Shown: positions 13,722-22,049, counted from the first letter of the stretch. The stretch is DNA of 26,074 nt from Bacillota bacterium (GCA_023395515.1 JAEWZB010000062.1:1-26074); one strand, 5' to 3'. The notes: a model not told the origin generated them from the sequence alone. Numbers and translations: made by a program.

Positions 13722-13771
13722 GTGAGCAAAAAGTGAGCATTTTAGAATTTAGGGTAAATAAAAATGCTCAC
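13722..13771. repeat. GTGAGCA repeats at the prophage right end
   Basis: GTGAGCA occurs at 13722-13728 and 13733-13739 and in inverted form at 13765-13771. The longer GTGAGCATTTT (13733-13743) is the exact complement of AAAATGCTCAC (13761-13771). Lying between the last phage gene and the tRNA att site, these are candidate integrase arm-binding sites. Confidence 0.5.
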
Positions 13772-13796
13772 AAAAAAACCGCTAAGCCTAGCGGTT
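13772..13796 (-). terminator. Terminator of tRNA-Lys
   Basis: Read on the minus strand, AACCGCTA and TAGCGGTT pair perfectly around a four-base loop and are followed by a run of seven T. Degenerate copies stand at 1594-1615 and 3993-4014. Confidence 0.85.
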
Positions 13797-13809
13797 ACTT
13801 ACATTTTCT

Positions 13810-13885
<76 letters not shown>

Positions 13886-13898
13886 GCGAACACTAGTT

Positions 13899-13927
13899 AT
13901 TATACTCCTGCATGGGCAATTAATCAA
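13899..13927 (-). promoter_or_regulatory. Promoter of tRNA-Lys
   Basis: On the minus strand TTGATT (13927-13922) and TATAAT (13904-13899) are exactly 17 bases apart, and the tRNA begins 13 bases after the -10 box. A strong sigma-A promoter that the integrations left untouched. Confidence 0.8.
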
Positions 13928-14143
13928 GATTTTTATTGGTTTATTTCCTTATTGGAAGCTTTCTAGGTTATAGAATATTTGGCTGGTAATTACATAATAT
14001 ATGGGAGTAGCTATTAAACTTATAGGAAAAGGTAGAAATAAAAAACTTCTCCTTTAGTTATTGTATAATTAAGAAAAGAATAAGTAAATTTACCCATTTA
14101 TTTTCTAAGTAAAATAAGCAAATTTTGATGGGAGGTATACAGC

Positions 14144-14446
14144 ATGAATCAGATGTTTCGTAAAATGATGTATTTTGGATTTGGTGCTATGACTATAACC
14201 CGGGAAAAAGCGGAAAAGTTTTTTAATGAGATGGTTGAAAAGGGCGAAATGAGTAAGGATGAAGCCAAAGGGTTTATTGATGAAGCGATTAAGAAGGGTC
14301 AAGAGGAACAAAATGAAATTAAGAAGATGATTCAAACGGAATTTGAAAATTTTAAAAATGATCTGCCTTTAGTGTCCCGGGCTGATGTGAAAAATCTGGA
14401 AATGAGAATTGCCGAATTAGAGAAAAAATTAAATGGTGAACAGTAA
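14144..14446 (+). CDS. Phasin-like coiled-coil protein
   Basis: 100 residues: a short hydrophobic start (MFRKMMYFGFGAMTITRE), then a charged helix (KAEKFFNEMVEKGEMSKDEAKGFIDEAIKKGQ) and a C-terminal coiled coil (RADVKNLEMRIAELEKKL). This matches the small phasin-type proteins of Firmicutes (COG3937, annotated as polyhydroxyalkanoate synthesis regulator), whose role is uncertain; some may coat storage granules. GGGAGGT lies six bases before ATG. A TATAAT at 14064-14069 may be its -10 box, with no clear -35. The kinase gene follows within 30 bases, so the two are probably one operon. Confidence 0.7.
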   Translation: MNQMFRKMMYFGFGAMTITREKAEKFFNEMVEKGEMSKDEAKGFIDEAIKKGQEEQNEIKKMIQTEFENFKNDLPLVSRADVKNLEMRIAELEKKLNGEQ

Positions 14447-14476
14447 GCTCTAAAATATTAGAGGGTGGTGGGTATT

Positions 14477-16132
14477 ATGTCACTGCGAACCAGGATGAAG
14501 AAAATAAACCACCTGCCGCGTCACCGGGAAGTTTTAAATGTATTAATAAAATATGGATTTGGTCCAGCAATAAGCAGGTTTTCTTGGCGCCGGCTTTTCA
14601 AAATTAAGCCGGAAGAGGCAGAAGTGGACCGTAATTTGCCGCGCCGCTTACGTTTAGTATTACAGGAGCTGGGTCCGACTTACATAAAATTGGGACAACT
14701 TCTTAGTACCCGGCCTGATATATTAGGTCCTGAGTATATTAAAGAACTGGAGAAGCTTCAAAATGAGGTTCCTCCATTTTCGTTTGCCGAGCTGAAACAG
14801 ATTTGTACTGCAGAAGGTATTGATATAGAAAATGATTATAAAGAATTTATGACTGAACCTATTGCAGCAGCATCTATAGCTCAAGTCCATATAGCTTATT
14901 TACATTCAGGTGATAAGGTAGTAGTTAAGGTACAAAGACCGGGAATAGATAAGATTATTGAAACTGATTTGGAAATTTTAAAAGAAATTAGCCATCTATT
15001 AGAGAAGCGCACTTCCTGGGGCAGGTTTTATCGGCTTTCGGAAATAATTGAAGAAATAGCCGAAGCGATAAGAAATGAACTTGATTTTGCCAAAGAAGCC
15101 CGCAATGCAGACAAGTTTTTTAATATTTATAAAAGGGTTCCCTATGTTAAGATTCCTAAAGTTTATTGGGAATTATCGACTCGTCGGATTTTAACTTTGG
15201 AATATGTGGAAGGTATTAAAATTTCGGATTTTATAAGCTTAAAGCGGGCTGATTATAGTACGGAAAAAATAGCCCGTAATCTGGTGGAAGCTTTATTTAA
15301 ACAAATTTATGAATATGGCTTTTTTCACGCTGACCCTCATCCCGGCAATATAGCTATAGCTGATAATGAAACTATAATATTCTATGATTTTGGTCAAGTG
15401 GGACAAATCGATAATGAAATTAAAGAAAAAGGCATTAAGCTTCTGATTGGTATGATGCGCTATGATACCAATACTGTTACCCGTATTTTACTGGATATAG
15501 GAATAGGAAGCCAAAATGTAGATAAAGAGGAATTCCGGCGGGATGTAGCCAGGCTGCAGCAAAAGTATTATGGATTGCCCCTTAGCGAAATAAATATAGG
15601 GGAATCTATTAATGAATTAATTGAAGTATCTATTAAACATAAAATGCGTTTACCCCCTGAATTATCTTTATTAGTAAAAATGGCTATGACTTTAGAGGGT
15701 ATTATATCTCAACTGGACCCTGAAATGAGCATTATAGATATAGCCGAACCTTATGGCCGCAAACTGGTGGCTAAAAAATTCTCCCCTCATAATATAAAAA
15801 ATACTTTAGAAGAAGTACTGATAGATTATTCTGAAATAGCTAGGCACATGCCTAATCAGATCGGGTCAATCTTAAGTTTACTGGCGGAAGGCGAACTTAA
15901 GGTGAAAACCGAACATGCTAATTTAACTAAACTGTCCAGCCGTTTGGATATTATGGCTAATAGGTTATCATTAGCTATTATAGTAGCCAGTATCATAATT
16001 GGCAGCTCCTTAGCCCTGGATAAAACCAACAGTCTGATTTCTAAAATACCTTTAGTTGAAATTGGCTTTGCTACAGCTATGATTTTAGCTTTATTATTAG
16101 CCTACTCTATTCTTAAAAGCGGCAAATATTAA
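14477..16132 (+). CDS. AarF/UbiB-family atypical kinase
   Basis: 551 residues with the hallmarks of the ABC1/ADCK/UbiB family: the KLGQ motif in TYIKLGQLLSTRPD, the Ala-rich loop AAASIAQVH in place of a P-loop, VVVKVQRPG with the ATP-binding Lys, EIRNELDF-type helix with ELDFAKEA, the catalytic loop HADPHPGN and the metal-binding DFG. Two membrane segments close the protein (LAIIVASIIIGSSLAL and a last helix before KSGKY). Family members act in isoprenoid-lipid/quinone metabolism, as ATPases rather than protein kinases. ATG 14477 is preferred because GAGGGTGG is eight bases before it; a GTG at 14465 would add four residues. Confidence 0.9.
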   Translation: MSLRTRMKKINHLPRHREVLNVLIKYGFGPAISRFSWRRLFKIKPEEAEVDRNLPRRLRLVLQELGPTYIKLGQLLSTRPDILGPEYIKELEKLQNEVPPFSFAELKQICTAEGIDIENDYKEFMTEPIAAASIAQVHIAYLHSGDKVVVKVQRPGIDKIIETDLEILKEISHLLEKRTSWGRFYRLSEIIEEIAEAIRNELDFAKEARNADKFFNIYKRVPYVKIPKVYWELSTRRILTLEYVEGIKISDFISLKRADYSTEKIARNLVEALFKQIYEYGFFHADPHPGNIAIADNETIIFYDFGQVGQIDNEIKEKGIKLLIGMMRYDTNTVTRILLDIGIGSQNVDKEEFRRDVARLQQKYYGLPLSEINIGESINELIEVSIKHKMRLPPELSLLVKMAMTLEGIISQLDPEMSIIDIAEPYGRKLVAKKFSPHNIKNTLEEVLIDYSEIARHMPNQIGSILSLLAEGELKVKTEHANLTKLSSRLDIMANRLSLAIIVASIIIGSSLALDKTNSLISKIPLVEIGFATAMILALLLAYSILKSGKY

Positions 16133-16195
16133 CTAAGGCATATTATTTCCCCCTCTAAAATAAAAATATGGAAAGAGTATGTAAGGGGGATAGTT

Positions 16196-17344
16196 ATGGA
16201 AAGAAAACCTTGGTTATTATTATTAATGGCCGTATTTATATTTTTATTCGCCATACCAGCCGCTGTTAAAGCTGAACCTAGCCCTAAACCGGTTTTACAG
16301 CATGTTTTTATAATTAGTGCGGACGGATTAAATTATGAGGGACTGGTAAGTGTAAATTGTACTAATTTAAAACATATAGCCAGTGAAGGGGTAATGGATG
16401 AAAAAAGTTTAGCCCTCAGTATAGATACGGTGGAAGCAGCCCAAGCTTCTTTATTAACTGGTACTTTTCCTAATGAACATAAATTCATAACTGATAAGGA
16501 CAAAGTACAGGTAGAATCACTTTTTGATGTATTGAAAAAGAATGGGAAAAGTTTTGCCATAATTGATGGCTCAGGAGGGAAATTAAGACCCCTGGCTCAT
16601 GGAGACTCTTCATATGTAAAGGTAGATGCCAATAAGGACGATAAAGAAGTACTAGCGGAGGCTTATAAACATTTTGAAGAAAATAATACCTTTTTAACCT
16701 TTATATATGTTAATGATTGCCGGGAAAAATTACTGACTTTAGATGAAAAAGCTTATTATAATTCAGTGAAAAACCTGGATCAGGAGATCGGAAGTTTTGT
16801 GGCTAAATTACGTAAAAACAACCTATATTATAACTCCCTAATTGTAATAACATCCCCGCGCAGTTCTTCTCCTAGTGATATGGTCCCTTTAATTATCAGG
16901 GGGCCCGGGTGTACAACTAATCTGAATATTACCGGGACTATGACTTTAGATGCCTTACCGACTATTGCTAAAATAACCGGACTGCCCAAGCCGTATAGTG
17001 CCAGAGGCATACCTATCTATGAGGTTATAGATATTCCGGCCGATGAAAAAGGCTATATGATGCAAAAATGGATAGCGGAACTAAAAAATGAACGGGTTAT
17101 TACCTGGAATAATTATTTTGATATTCAAGAAGAATTATTTAGGTCTATACATCAGATTACGGCCATAAAAGAAGAAAAACAAAGTGCGTTTGATTTTGTA
17201 GGGGAAAAAGAAGCTGCCATAGCTAAACTAAAATCACGCATAACGAAAGAAAGGATTCTCTACTTAGGCATTTTTATCTTGATGTCGGCCGGATATTTTG
17301 TACAATATAAGCATTTAAAGAAGAAGTTTTTGTTATTTAGATAA
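16196..17344 (+). CDS. Membrane-anchored alkaline-phosphatase-fold protein, probably inactive
   Basis: 382 residues: signal peptide (about 1-27), an ectodomain with the alkaline phosphatase/nucleotide pyrophosphatase fold, and a C-terminal membrane helix (LGIFILMSAGYFV) followed by a basic tail. The fold shows in VFIISADGL, VEAAQASLLTGTFPNEH, SLFDVLKKNGKS, VKNLDQEIGSFVAKLRKNNLYYNSLIVITS and TMTLDALPTIAKITGLPKP. However, aligned with phosphodiesterases, the nucleophile Thr position is Val in DTVEAAQ, the SDHG metal motif is SPRSS, and the D-x-x-GH motif is absent (NDCREKL). Only the first Asp ligand remains. It is therefore probably a pseudoenzyme that binds or senses rather than hydrolyses. 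A GGGGG-type ribosome site precedes ATG. Confidence 0.72.
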   Translation: MERKPWLLLLMAVFIFLFAIPAAVKAEPSPKPVLQHVFIISADGLNYEGLVSVNCTNLKHIASEGVMDEKSLALSIDTVEAAQASLLTGTFPNEHKFITDKDKVQVESLFDVLKKNGKSFAIIDGSGGKLRPLAHGDSSYVKVDANKDDKEVLAEAYKHFEENNTFLTFIYVNDCREKLLTLDEKAYYNSVKNLDQEIGSFVAKLRKNNLYYNSLIVITSPRSSSPSDMVPLIIRGPGCTTNLNITGTMTLDALPTIAKITGLPKPYSARGIPIYEVIDIPADEKGYMMQKWIAELKNERVITWNNYFDIQEELFRSIHQITAIKEEKQSAFDFVGEKEAAIAKLKSRITKERILYLGIFILMSAGYFVQYKHLKKKFLLFR

Positions 17345-17572
17345 TTAAGCCTCATTAATTTTTACTAGTAAACCATCTAATATAGTTTTAAAATGGACAA
17401 TTTTCTCTTTTTCAGATTCACTGGAAAAATGGTGGGCATCTAATTCATGTTGAGCAATAAGAATAGCATTCATGATTTTATCCTTAAAGGCCATATTGGC
17501 AGTTTTGAAATATTTTTCAATTCTTCCGGCCACATATTGTTCTTCTGAAGTTAGGGGCAAAGATGTATGCAT
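17345..17572 (-). CDS. Small unknown helical protein
   Basis: 75 residues from the ATG at 17572, with GGAGGT seven bases before it; a more upstream ATG (17587) overlaps that site and is unlikely to be used. The sequence (MHTSLPLTSEEQYVAGRIEKY..., NAILIAQHELDAHHFSSESEKE) looks helical and soluble, with several His residues. I do not recognise it. Its stop codon directly abuts the stop codon of the convergent phosphatase-fold gene, with no terminator in between, so the two mRNAs must overlap. Confidence 0.6.
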   Translation of the reverse strand: MHTSLPLTSEEQYVAGRIEKYFKTANMAFKDKIMNAILIAQHELDAHHFSSESEKEKIVHFKTILDGLLVKINEA

Positions 17573-17697
17573 ATTATGCACCTCCATTTAAAATCTAGAG
17601 AAATAATATGCTACAATTATTAAAATAGTGCAGAAATTTTTTACACTCTTTAGAAATTATTACATGAGAGGTAAGATGAAAAAAGTCTATCTGCAAC

Positions 17698-17726
17698 TTG
17701 ACCTGGGATTTATAAGGTGATAGGAT
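17698..17726 (+). promoter_or_regulatory. Promoter of the T-box operon
   Basis: TTGACC (17698-17703) and TAGGAT (17721-17726) are 17 bases apart, matching the -35 and -10 consensus at five and four of six positions, and lie just before the T-box Stem I. Confidence 0.6.
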
Positions 17727-17740
17727 AATAAAAATTAAAT

Positions 17741-17973
17741 AATGAATGCGATGATCAGAAGAGTAATCAGCCTTAATGTTTAAAGAGAGCCGGATAAGGT
17801 GAAAACCGGTAACAAAGTCTGATGAAAGCCACCTGGGAGTACTGGTGAGATTAAGCCGGTCGGAGTTATTCCGTTAACAAGATTTTTAAAGTGGGCACAG
17901 CCAAGTAGGGTGGTACCGCGGGAGTTCAAGCTCTCGTCCCTTTTTTCAGGGGATGAGGGCTTTTTATTTTTTT
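17741..17973 (+). promoter_or_regulatory. T-box leader, probably alanine-specific
   Basis: A classical T-box. GATGA (17750-17754) is the kink-turn strand and AGTA (17762-17765) the loop-E strand. ATCAG (17766-17770) pairs with CTGAT (17819-17823), AGAGAGCCGG begins the apical part, and the T-box AGGGTGGTACCGCG is at 17907-17920. The terminator (17929-17940 with 17950-17961, then a T-run) competes with the antiterminator. After the conserved GAA (17824-17826) the candidate specifier is GCC (Ala, 17828-17830) or, one base earlier, AGC (Ser). TGGT in the T-box pairs with a tRNA whose discriminator base is A, as in tRNA-Ala, and the downstream genes fit alanine synthesis, so GCC is preferred. Uncharged tRNA-Ala would switch the operon on. 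Confidence 0.9.
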
Positions 17974-17995
17974 ATATGATAAAGGAGGCAAGTTC

Positions 17996-18484
17996 ATGGA
18001 ATTGGAAAAAAAGGTTTTACATTTAATTGAACAGGATGCAAAGTTAACCTCTAAGACTATAGCGGCCATGGTAGGCGAGGATGAAGCGAAAATTAATGAG
18101 ATTATAGCCAAGCTAGAAAGTGAAAATGTTATTTTAGGATATAAAACGGTAATTAACTGGCAGAAGATGGAGGAAGAAGGTGTTACCGCCATGATTGATG
18201 TTAAAGTAACACCGGAACGGGAAGTAGGCTTTAACAGTGTAGCCGAAAGGATATGCCGTTTCCCGGAAGTTAGTTCGGTATACCTGATGAGCGGAACTTA
18301 CGATTTATCCGTAGTAGTTACCGGAAAATCCATGCAGGATATTGCCTGGTTTGTTTCTCATAAGTTATCTACTCTTAGCCAAGTGCAAAGTACGGTTACC
18401 CATTTCATATTAAAAAGATATAAGCAGGAGAATTTTATTTTTGAAGATCCCCAAGAAGATAAAAGGTTGGTGGTTAGTCCATGA
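17996..18484 (+). CDS. alaR: Lrp/AsnC-family regulator (AlaR-like)
   Basis: 162 residues: an N-terminal winged helix-turn-helix (1-60, LIEQDAKLTSKTIAAMVGEDEAKINEIIAKLESENVILGY) and a C-terminal amino-acid-binding RAM domain (about 68-145, VTPEREVGFNSVAERICRFPEVSSVYLMSGTYDLSVVV). AAAGGAGG precedes ATG. It overlaps the aminotransferase start by 4 bases (ATGA). This order, Lrp regulator then class I aminotransferase, is that of B. subtilis alaR-alaT, where AlaR activates alanine transaminase synthesis. The name is by context and general similarity, not by a specific motif. Confidence 0.85.
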   Translation: MELEKKVLHLIEQDAKLTSKTIAAMVGEDEAKINEIIAKLESENVILGYKTVINWQKMEEEGVTAMIDVKVTPEREVGFNSVAERICRFPEVSSVYLMSGTYDLSVVVTGKSMQDIAWFVSHKLSTLSQVQSTVTHFILKRYKQENFIFEDPQEDKRLVVSP

Positions 18485-19647
18485 GTATGGAAAAATATTT
18501 GTCGGCAACAGTAAAATCTATTCCTCCTTCAGGAATCAGAAAGTTTTTTGATCTGGTTACCCAAACCGAAGGAGTAATATCATTAGGAGTAGGTGAGCCT
18601 GATTTTGTTACCCCGTGGCATATAAGAGAAGCTTGTTTTTACTCTTTAGAAAAGGGCTATACCATGTATACCTCTAATAGCGGCTTACCGGAATTAAGGG
18701 AAGAAATAGCCCTTTATCAAAAGCGGCTTATTGGGGTGGAATATTCACCGGCAACGGAAATATTAGTGACGGTAGGAGTTAGCGAGGCAGTCGATATTGC
18801 TTTACGGGCCCTTATAGAACCAGGTGATGAAGTCTTGGTGCCGGAACCGTCATTTGTAGCTTATGCACCTGCAGCTAACTTAGCTTATGGTAAGGCAGTA
18901 GCAGTGCCCACTTATGATAAAGATGAATACCGGCTAAAAGCAGCGGAATTAGAAAAGTGTATTACTCCTAAATCTAAAGTGCTGATCCTGGCTTATCCTA
19001 ATAACCCTACGGGAGGGATAATGCAGGAAGAGGATTTAAAAGAGCTCTTGGATATAATAATTAAGCATGATTTAATCGTTATATCAGATGAAATTTATGC
19101 TGAATTAACTTATGCCGGCCGGCACGTTTCTATTGCCTCTTTTCCCGGGATGAGAGACAGAACTATTGTTATGAATGGATTTTCCAAAGCTTTTGCTATG
19201 ACCGGCTGGAGAATAGGTTATGCTTGCGGTCATCCTGATATTATTGCTGCTATGACTAAAATTCATCAATATGCCATTATGTGTGCACCTATCATGGGCC
19301 AAAAAGCGGCTATTGAAGCTTTACGCCATGGGGAAGGTGAGATGAATAAAATGGTAGATGACTACAATCATCGCCGCAAAATAATTTTATCCGGATTTCA
19401 GGATATTGGTTTAGAATGCTTTGAACCTAAAGGAGCATTTTATGCCTTCCCTTCCATCAAAGTGTGTAATATGAGCAGTGAGGAATTTTGTGAGAAATTA
19501 TTAATAGAAGAACAAGTAGCCGTAGTTCCCGGTAATGCTTTTGGAGCTATTGGAGAAGGGTTTATTCGCTGCTGTTATGCCGCCAGTGTAAAAAACATTG
19601 AACAGGCTATTGAAAAGATGGGCAGGTTTGTTAATCGACACAGATAG
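18481..19647 (+). CDS. alaT: Class I/II aminotransferase (AlaT-like)
   Basis: 388 residues, PLP-dependent fold type I. Seen: GVGEPDFVTPWHI near the N-terminus, YTSNSGLPELREEIA, the PNNPTGG motif, SDEIYAELTYAG, and SKAFAMTGWRIGY with the PLP Lys236. The C-terminal GNAFGAIGEGFIRCCYA carries the substrate-carboxylate Arg. Members of this subgroup transaminate alanine, aspartate or diaminopimelate intermediates (AlaT, PatA). Pairing with an Lrp-type regulator and a T-box that best reads alanine argues for alanine transaminase making Ala from pyruvate and glutamate. A second ATG at 18487 is possible. A hairpin after the gene may terminate the operon. Confidence 0.88.
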   Translation: MSMEKYLSATVKSIPPSGIRKFFDLVTQTEGVISLGVGEPDFVTPWHIREACFYSLEKGYTMYTSNSGLPELREEIALYQKRLIGVEYSPATEILVTVGVSEAVDIALRALIEPGDEVLVPEPSFVAYAPAANLAYGKAVAVPTYDKDEYRLKAAELEKCITPKSKVLILAYPNNPTGGIMQEEDLKELLDIIIKHDLIVISDEIYAELTYAGRHVSIASFPGMRDRTIVMNGFSKAFAMTGWRIGYACGHPDIIAAMTKIHQYAIMCAPIMGQKAAIEALRHGEGEMNKMVDDYNHRRKIILSGFQDIGLECFEPKGAFYAFPSIKVCNMSSEEFCEKLLIEEQVAVVPGNAFGAIGEGFIRCCYAASVKNIEQAIEKMGRFVNRHR

Positions 19648-19756
19648 GAATAAAAGACTATGGGAGATAACAAAAGATGAAGAATAGTGCCGAATACTCT
19701 TGAATTTGAAACTAATTATACGATAAATAACTAAAGGATTTAACACTTGTAAAGGG

Positions 19757-19792
19757 AAACCTCTTTTAGTAGTAATACTAAAGGAGGTTTTT
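19757..19792 (+). promoter_or_regulatory. 15-bp hairpin enclosing the next gene's ribosome site
   Basis: AAACCTCTTTTAGTA (19757-19771) pairs along its whole length with TACTAAAGGAGGTTT (19776-19790), one wobble, over a GTAA loop. The 3' arm contains AAGGAGG (19781-19787), the ribosome site of the gene starting at GTG 19795, and ends in five T. It may be the terminator of the upstream operon, a translation-blocking structure, or both. Confidence 0.75.
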
Positions 19793-19794
19793 GT

Positions 19795-20271
19795 GTGGCA
19801 AATGAAATTAGTGTAAATGAAGTAGAGTTGCTTAATGCTTATGCAGTTTTAGGCTGTCCCGCCCAAAGAGAGCTGAAGGACTATATTAGGTATTTACTTA
19901 CTAAACAATATAAAAAAGAGGTTATGGTTTCGGTATTTCACAATAAGCTCTTGCAAAATCTGTTTCACAGTTTATTACATATTATTGAAAAGGATGATTT
20001 TGATATATTTCAAGCCCAAAAACGTATTTTACAAATAAAAGAGCTTTATTATGGTATTTTTGAACAGGTACACATTCGCTATTCTGAACTAGTGGAAGAT
20101 CTGGACAGTAATGAAATAGTCAGAGAATTTGGCCGCAATAGCTTTGAAAATATTCAGCAAGCCTTTTTAGCGGAAAGCCGCAGTGAAATCCGCTATGAAA
20201 TTTTAGACTTTTATCAGGAGTTCATGAAACTGTCGAAAAAGAAAGACGCTCGCCAGATAATTGCTGTATAA
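19795..20271 (+). CDS. Unknown cytoplasmic protein
   Basis: 158 residues from GTG, seven bases after GGAGG. Helical, with no signal or membrane segment: ELKDYIRYLLTKQYKKEVMV, LLQNLFHSLLHIIEKDDFDIFQ, YYGIFEQVHIRYSELVEDLD and a C-terminal basic tail. I do not recognise a family. It lies 39 bases before the beta-CASP nuclease gene and is probably co-transcribed with it. Its ribosome site is inside a stable hairpin, so its translation is likely restricted. Confidence 0.7.
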   Translation: MANEISVNEVELLNAYAVLGCPAQRELKDYIRYLLTKQYKKEVMVSVFHNKLLQNLFHSLLHIIEKDDFDIFQAQKRILQIKELYYGIFEQVHIRYSELVEDLDSNEIVREFGRNSFENIQQAFLAESRSEIRYEILDFYQEFMKLSKKKDARQIIAV

Positions 20272-20310
20272 TTAATTAGTAGTATTTATTAATTAATGGA
20301 GGAATATCTG

Positions 20311-21888
20311 GTGAAACTCAAATTTCTAGGAGCTGCTAAAACAGTTACAGGATCATGTTTTGTTATTGATACAGGAGATGTCTGTTTTGCGGTAGATTGT
20401 GGATTATTTCAAGGTCCCAAAGAAGTTAAAGAACTTAATTATAAAGAGTTTGTCATTGACCCTAAAGCTATTGATTTTTTGCTTTTAACTCATGCTCATA
20501 TTGATCATATCGGCCTGGTTCCCAAGTTAGTAAAACATGGCTTTAAAGGCGCCATTTATTGCAGCCATGCTACGGAAGAACTGGCCGGAGTATTGTTACC
20601 CGACTCAGGTCATATTCAAGAATCGGAAGTGGATAGAAAAAACCGCAAGCTGAAAAGAGCCGGCAAATTATTAATTGAGCCTATTTATACCGTTGATGAT
20701 GCGGAAAAGTCTTTACCTCTATTTAGATCACTAAATACCGATGAGATTATAGAAATAGCGCCCGGGGTAGAGATAAGATTAAGAGATGCCGGCCATATAT
20801 TAGGCTCTAATATAGTAGAAGTATGGCTCGAGGAAGATAACGAGAAAATTAAATTAGTTTTCAGTGGTGATTTAGGCAATAGTAATCAGCCTATTGTGAA
20901 AGATCCTAGTATTATCGAAAGCGCTGATTATGTAATTATGGAATCGACTTATGGCAATAGGTATCATAAAGGAGTCTTTAGAAGAATTGAACAATTAAAA
21001 GAAATAATTGATAAGACTATGAAAAAAGGCGGGAATTTAATAATCCCTTCTTTTGCAGTAGAAAGGACTCAGGATTTATTATATGATTTGAGCCATTTAT
21101 ATGAAAGCGGCAGTCTGGATAAAACTATTGATATTTATATTGATAGTCCTTTAGCTATTGCTGCCACGGAAATATTTAAGAGAAATGTAGAATATTATGA
21201 TGATGACAGCCGGCAGCTTCTGGAACAAGGCCGGCATCCCCTGCATTTGCCTAGCCTCAAGTTTTCCCGGTCTCAGGAAGAATCTATGCAGCTTAATACG
21301 GTAAAAGCTAATACTATTATTATTTCGGCTAGTGGTATGTGTGATGCAGGCCGCATTAAACATCATCTCAAGCACAATTTATGGAGGCCGGAAAGTACCA
21401 TTTTATTTGTCGGTTATCAAGCTATTGGCACTTTAGGACGCCGCATAGTTGATGGAGAAAAATTAGTTAGAATCCATGGGGAACAAGTGGCAGTTAAAGC
21501 TGATATTGAAAGTATTGAAGCTTATTCTGCTCATGCCGACCGGGCGGGGTTGACTTCCTGGTTAAAAAACTTTGTTTTGCCTCCTAAAGGCGTATTTCTG
21601 GTGCATGGAGAGGAACAATCCCAGGTTTCCCTGGCGGAATATATTAGAAGTGAATTAAATATCCCGGTTTTTATTCCTGATTGGTTAGAAGAATTTGAGC
21701 TTAAACCTAGTGAAAGGGTTATTCCTAAACAATTTTTCGGTGATGAAATGGATAAGGCGATGATCGCGGAAGAAATGTATTTAGACTTAAGACTGAAATT
21801 GCATACCATGTTTAAGGAAAATTGGAGTAAAGCAGATTTTGATAAAATTATTCAAGAATTAAAAAGATTAGAAAAGAATATTAGTTAA
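20311..21888 (+). CDS. Metallo-beta-lactamase/beta-CASP RNase (CPSF/YSH1 type)
   Basis: 525 residues. MBL motif 2 is H61-x-H63-x-D65-H66 (LLLTHAHIDHIGLVP); further ligands lie in AGHILGSN and FSGDLG. The beta-CASP insert begins with IIPSFAVERTQDLLYDL and DIYIDSPLA; ISASGMCDAGRIKHHL, GYQAIGTLGRRI and AYSAHADRAGL supply motifs A-C and the returning MBL strands, then VFLVHGEEQS. This is the bacterial relative of eukaryotic mRNA 3'-end processing endonuclease CPSF73, acting as an RNase; its substrates in bacteria are poorly known. GTG 20311 is chosen because GGAGGA lies seven bases before it and the protein then starts MKLKFLGAAKTVTGS as relatives do; ATG 20296 overlaps the ribosome site. Confidence 0.9.
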   Translation: MKLKFLGAAKTVTGSCFVIDTGDVCFAVDCGLFQGPKEVKELNYKEFVIDPKAIDFLLLTHAHIDHIGLVPKLVKHGFKGAIYCSHATEELAGVLLPDSGHIQESEVDRKNRKLKRAGKLLIEPIYTVDDAEKSLPLFRSLNTDEIIEIAPGVEIRLRDAGHILGSNIVEVWLEEDNEKIKLVFSGDLGNSNQPIVKDPSIIESADYVIMESTYGNRYHKGVFRRIEQLKEIIDKTMKKGGNLIIPSFAVERTQDLLYDLSHLYESGSLDKTIDIYIDSPLAIAATEIFKRNVEYYDDDSRQLLEQGRHPLHLPSLKFSRSQEESMQLNTVKANTIIISASGMCDAGRIKHHLKHNLWRPESTILFVGYQAIGTLGRRIVDGEKLVRIHGEQVAVKADIESIEAYSAHADRAGLTSWLKNFVLPPKGVFLVHGEEQSQVSLAEYIRSELNIPVFIPDWLEEFELKPSERVIPKQFFGDEMDKAMIAEEMYLDLRLKLHTMFKENWSKADFDKIIQELKRLEKNIS

Positions 21889-21890
21889 AC

Positions 21891-21917
21891 AAAGCCGGGT
21901 TTATCCGGCTTTTGTTT
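21891..21917 (+). terminator. Terminator after the beta-CASP nuclease gene
   Basis: AAAGCCGG (21891-21898) pairs with CCGGCTTT (21905-21912), followed by TTGTTTT. Confidence 0.85.
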
Positions 21918-22041
21918 TAAATTTAATTAGGTCAAGCTTATCAAGAGTCAGATTAGTGATATTATTTGGTTTTATTAGATATTATTTCCCAATTAATATC
22001 TAATGCTTAGTATTATGTTTTTTTCTAAATCTTGTTCCCGT

Positions 22042-22049
22042 GCTATAAT
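22042..22049 (+). promoter_or_regulatory. Extended -10 promoter of the replication genes
   Basis: The bases just before TATAAT (22044-22049) read TGC, giving the TGn extension that can replace a good -35 box; the -35 region (22021-22026, TTTTCT) is poor. It stands 30 bases before the start codon of the DnaD-like gene. Confidence 0.5.

Noticed and set aside
17827..17829. AGC (serine) as the T-box specifier
   Set aside because: It directly follows the GAA, but GCC one base later is followed by a purine, suits the A discriminator implied by TGGT, and fits the alaR-alaT-like genes. Not fully excluded.
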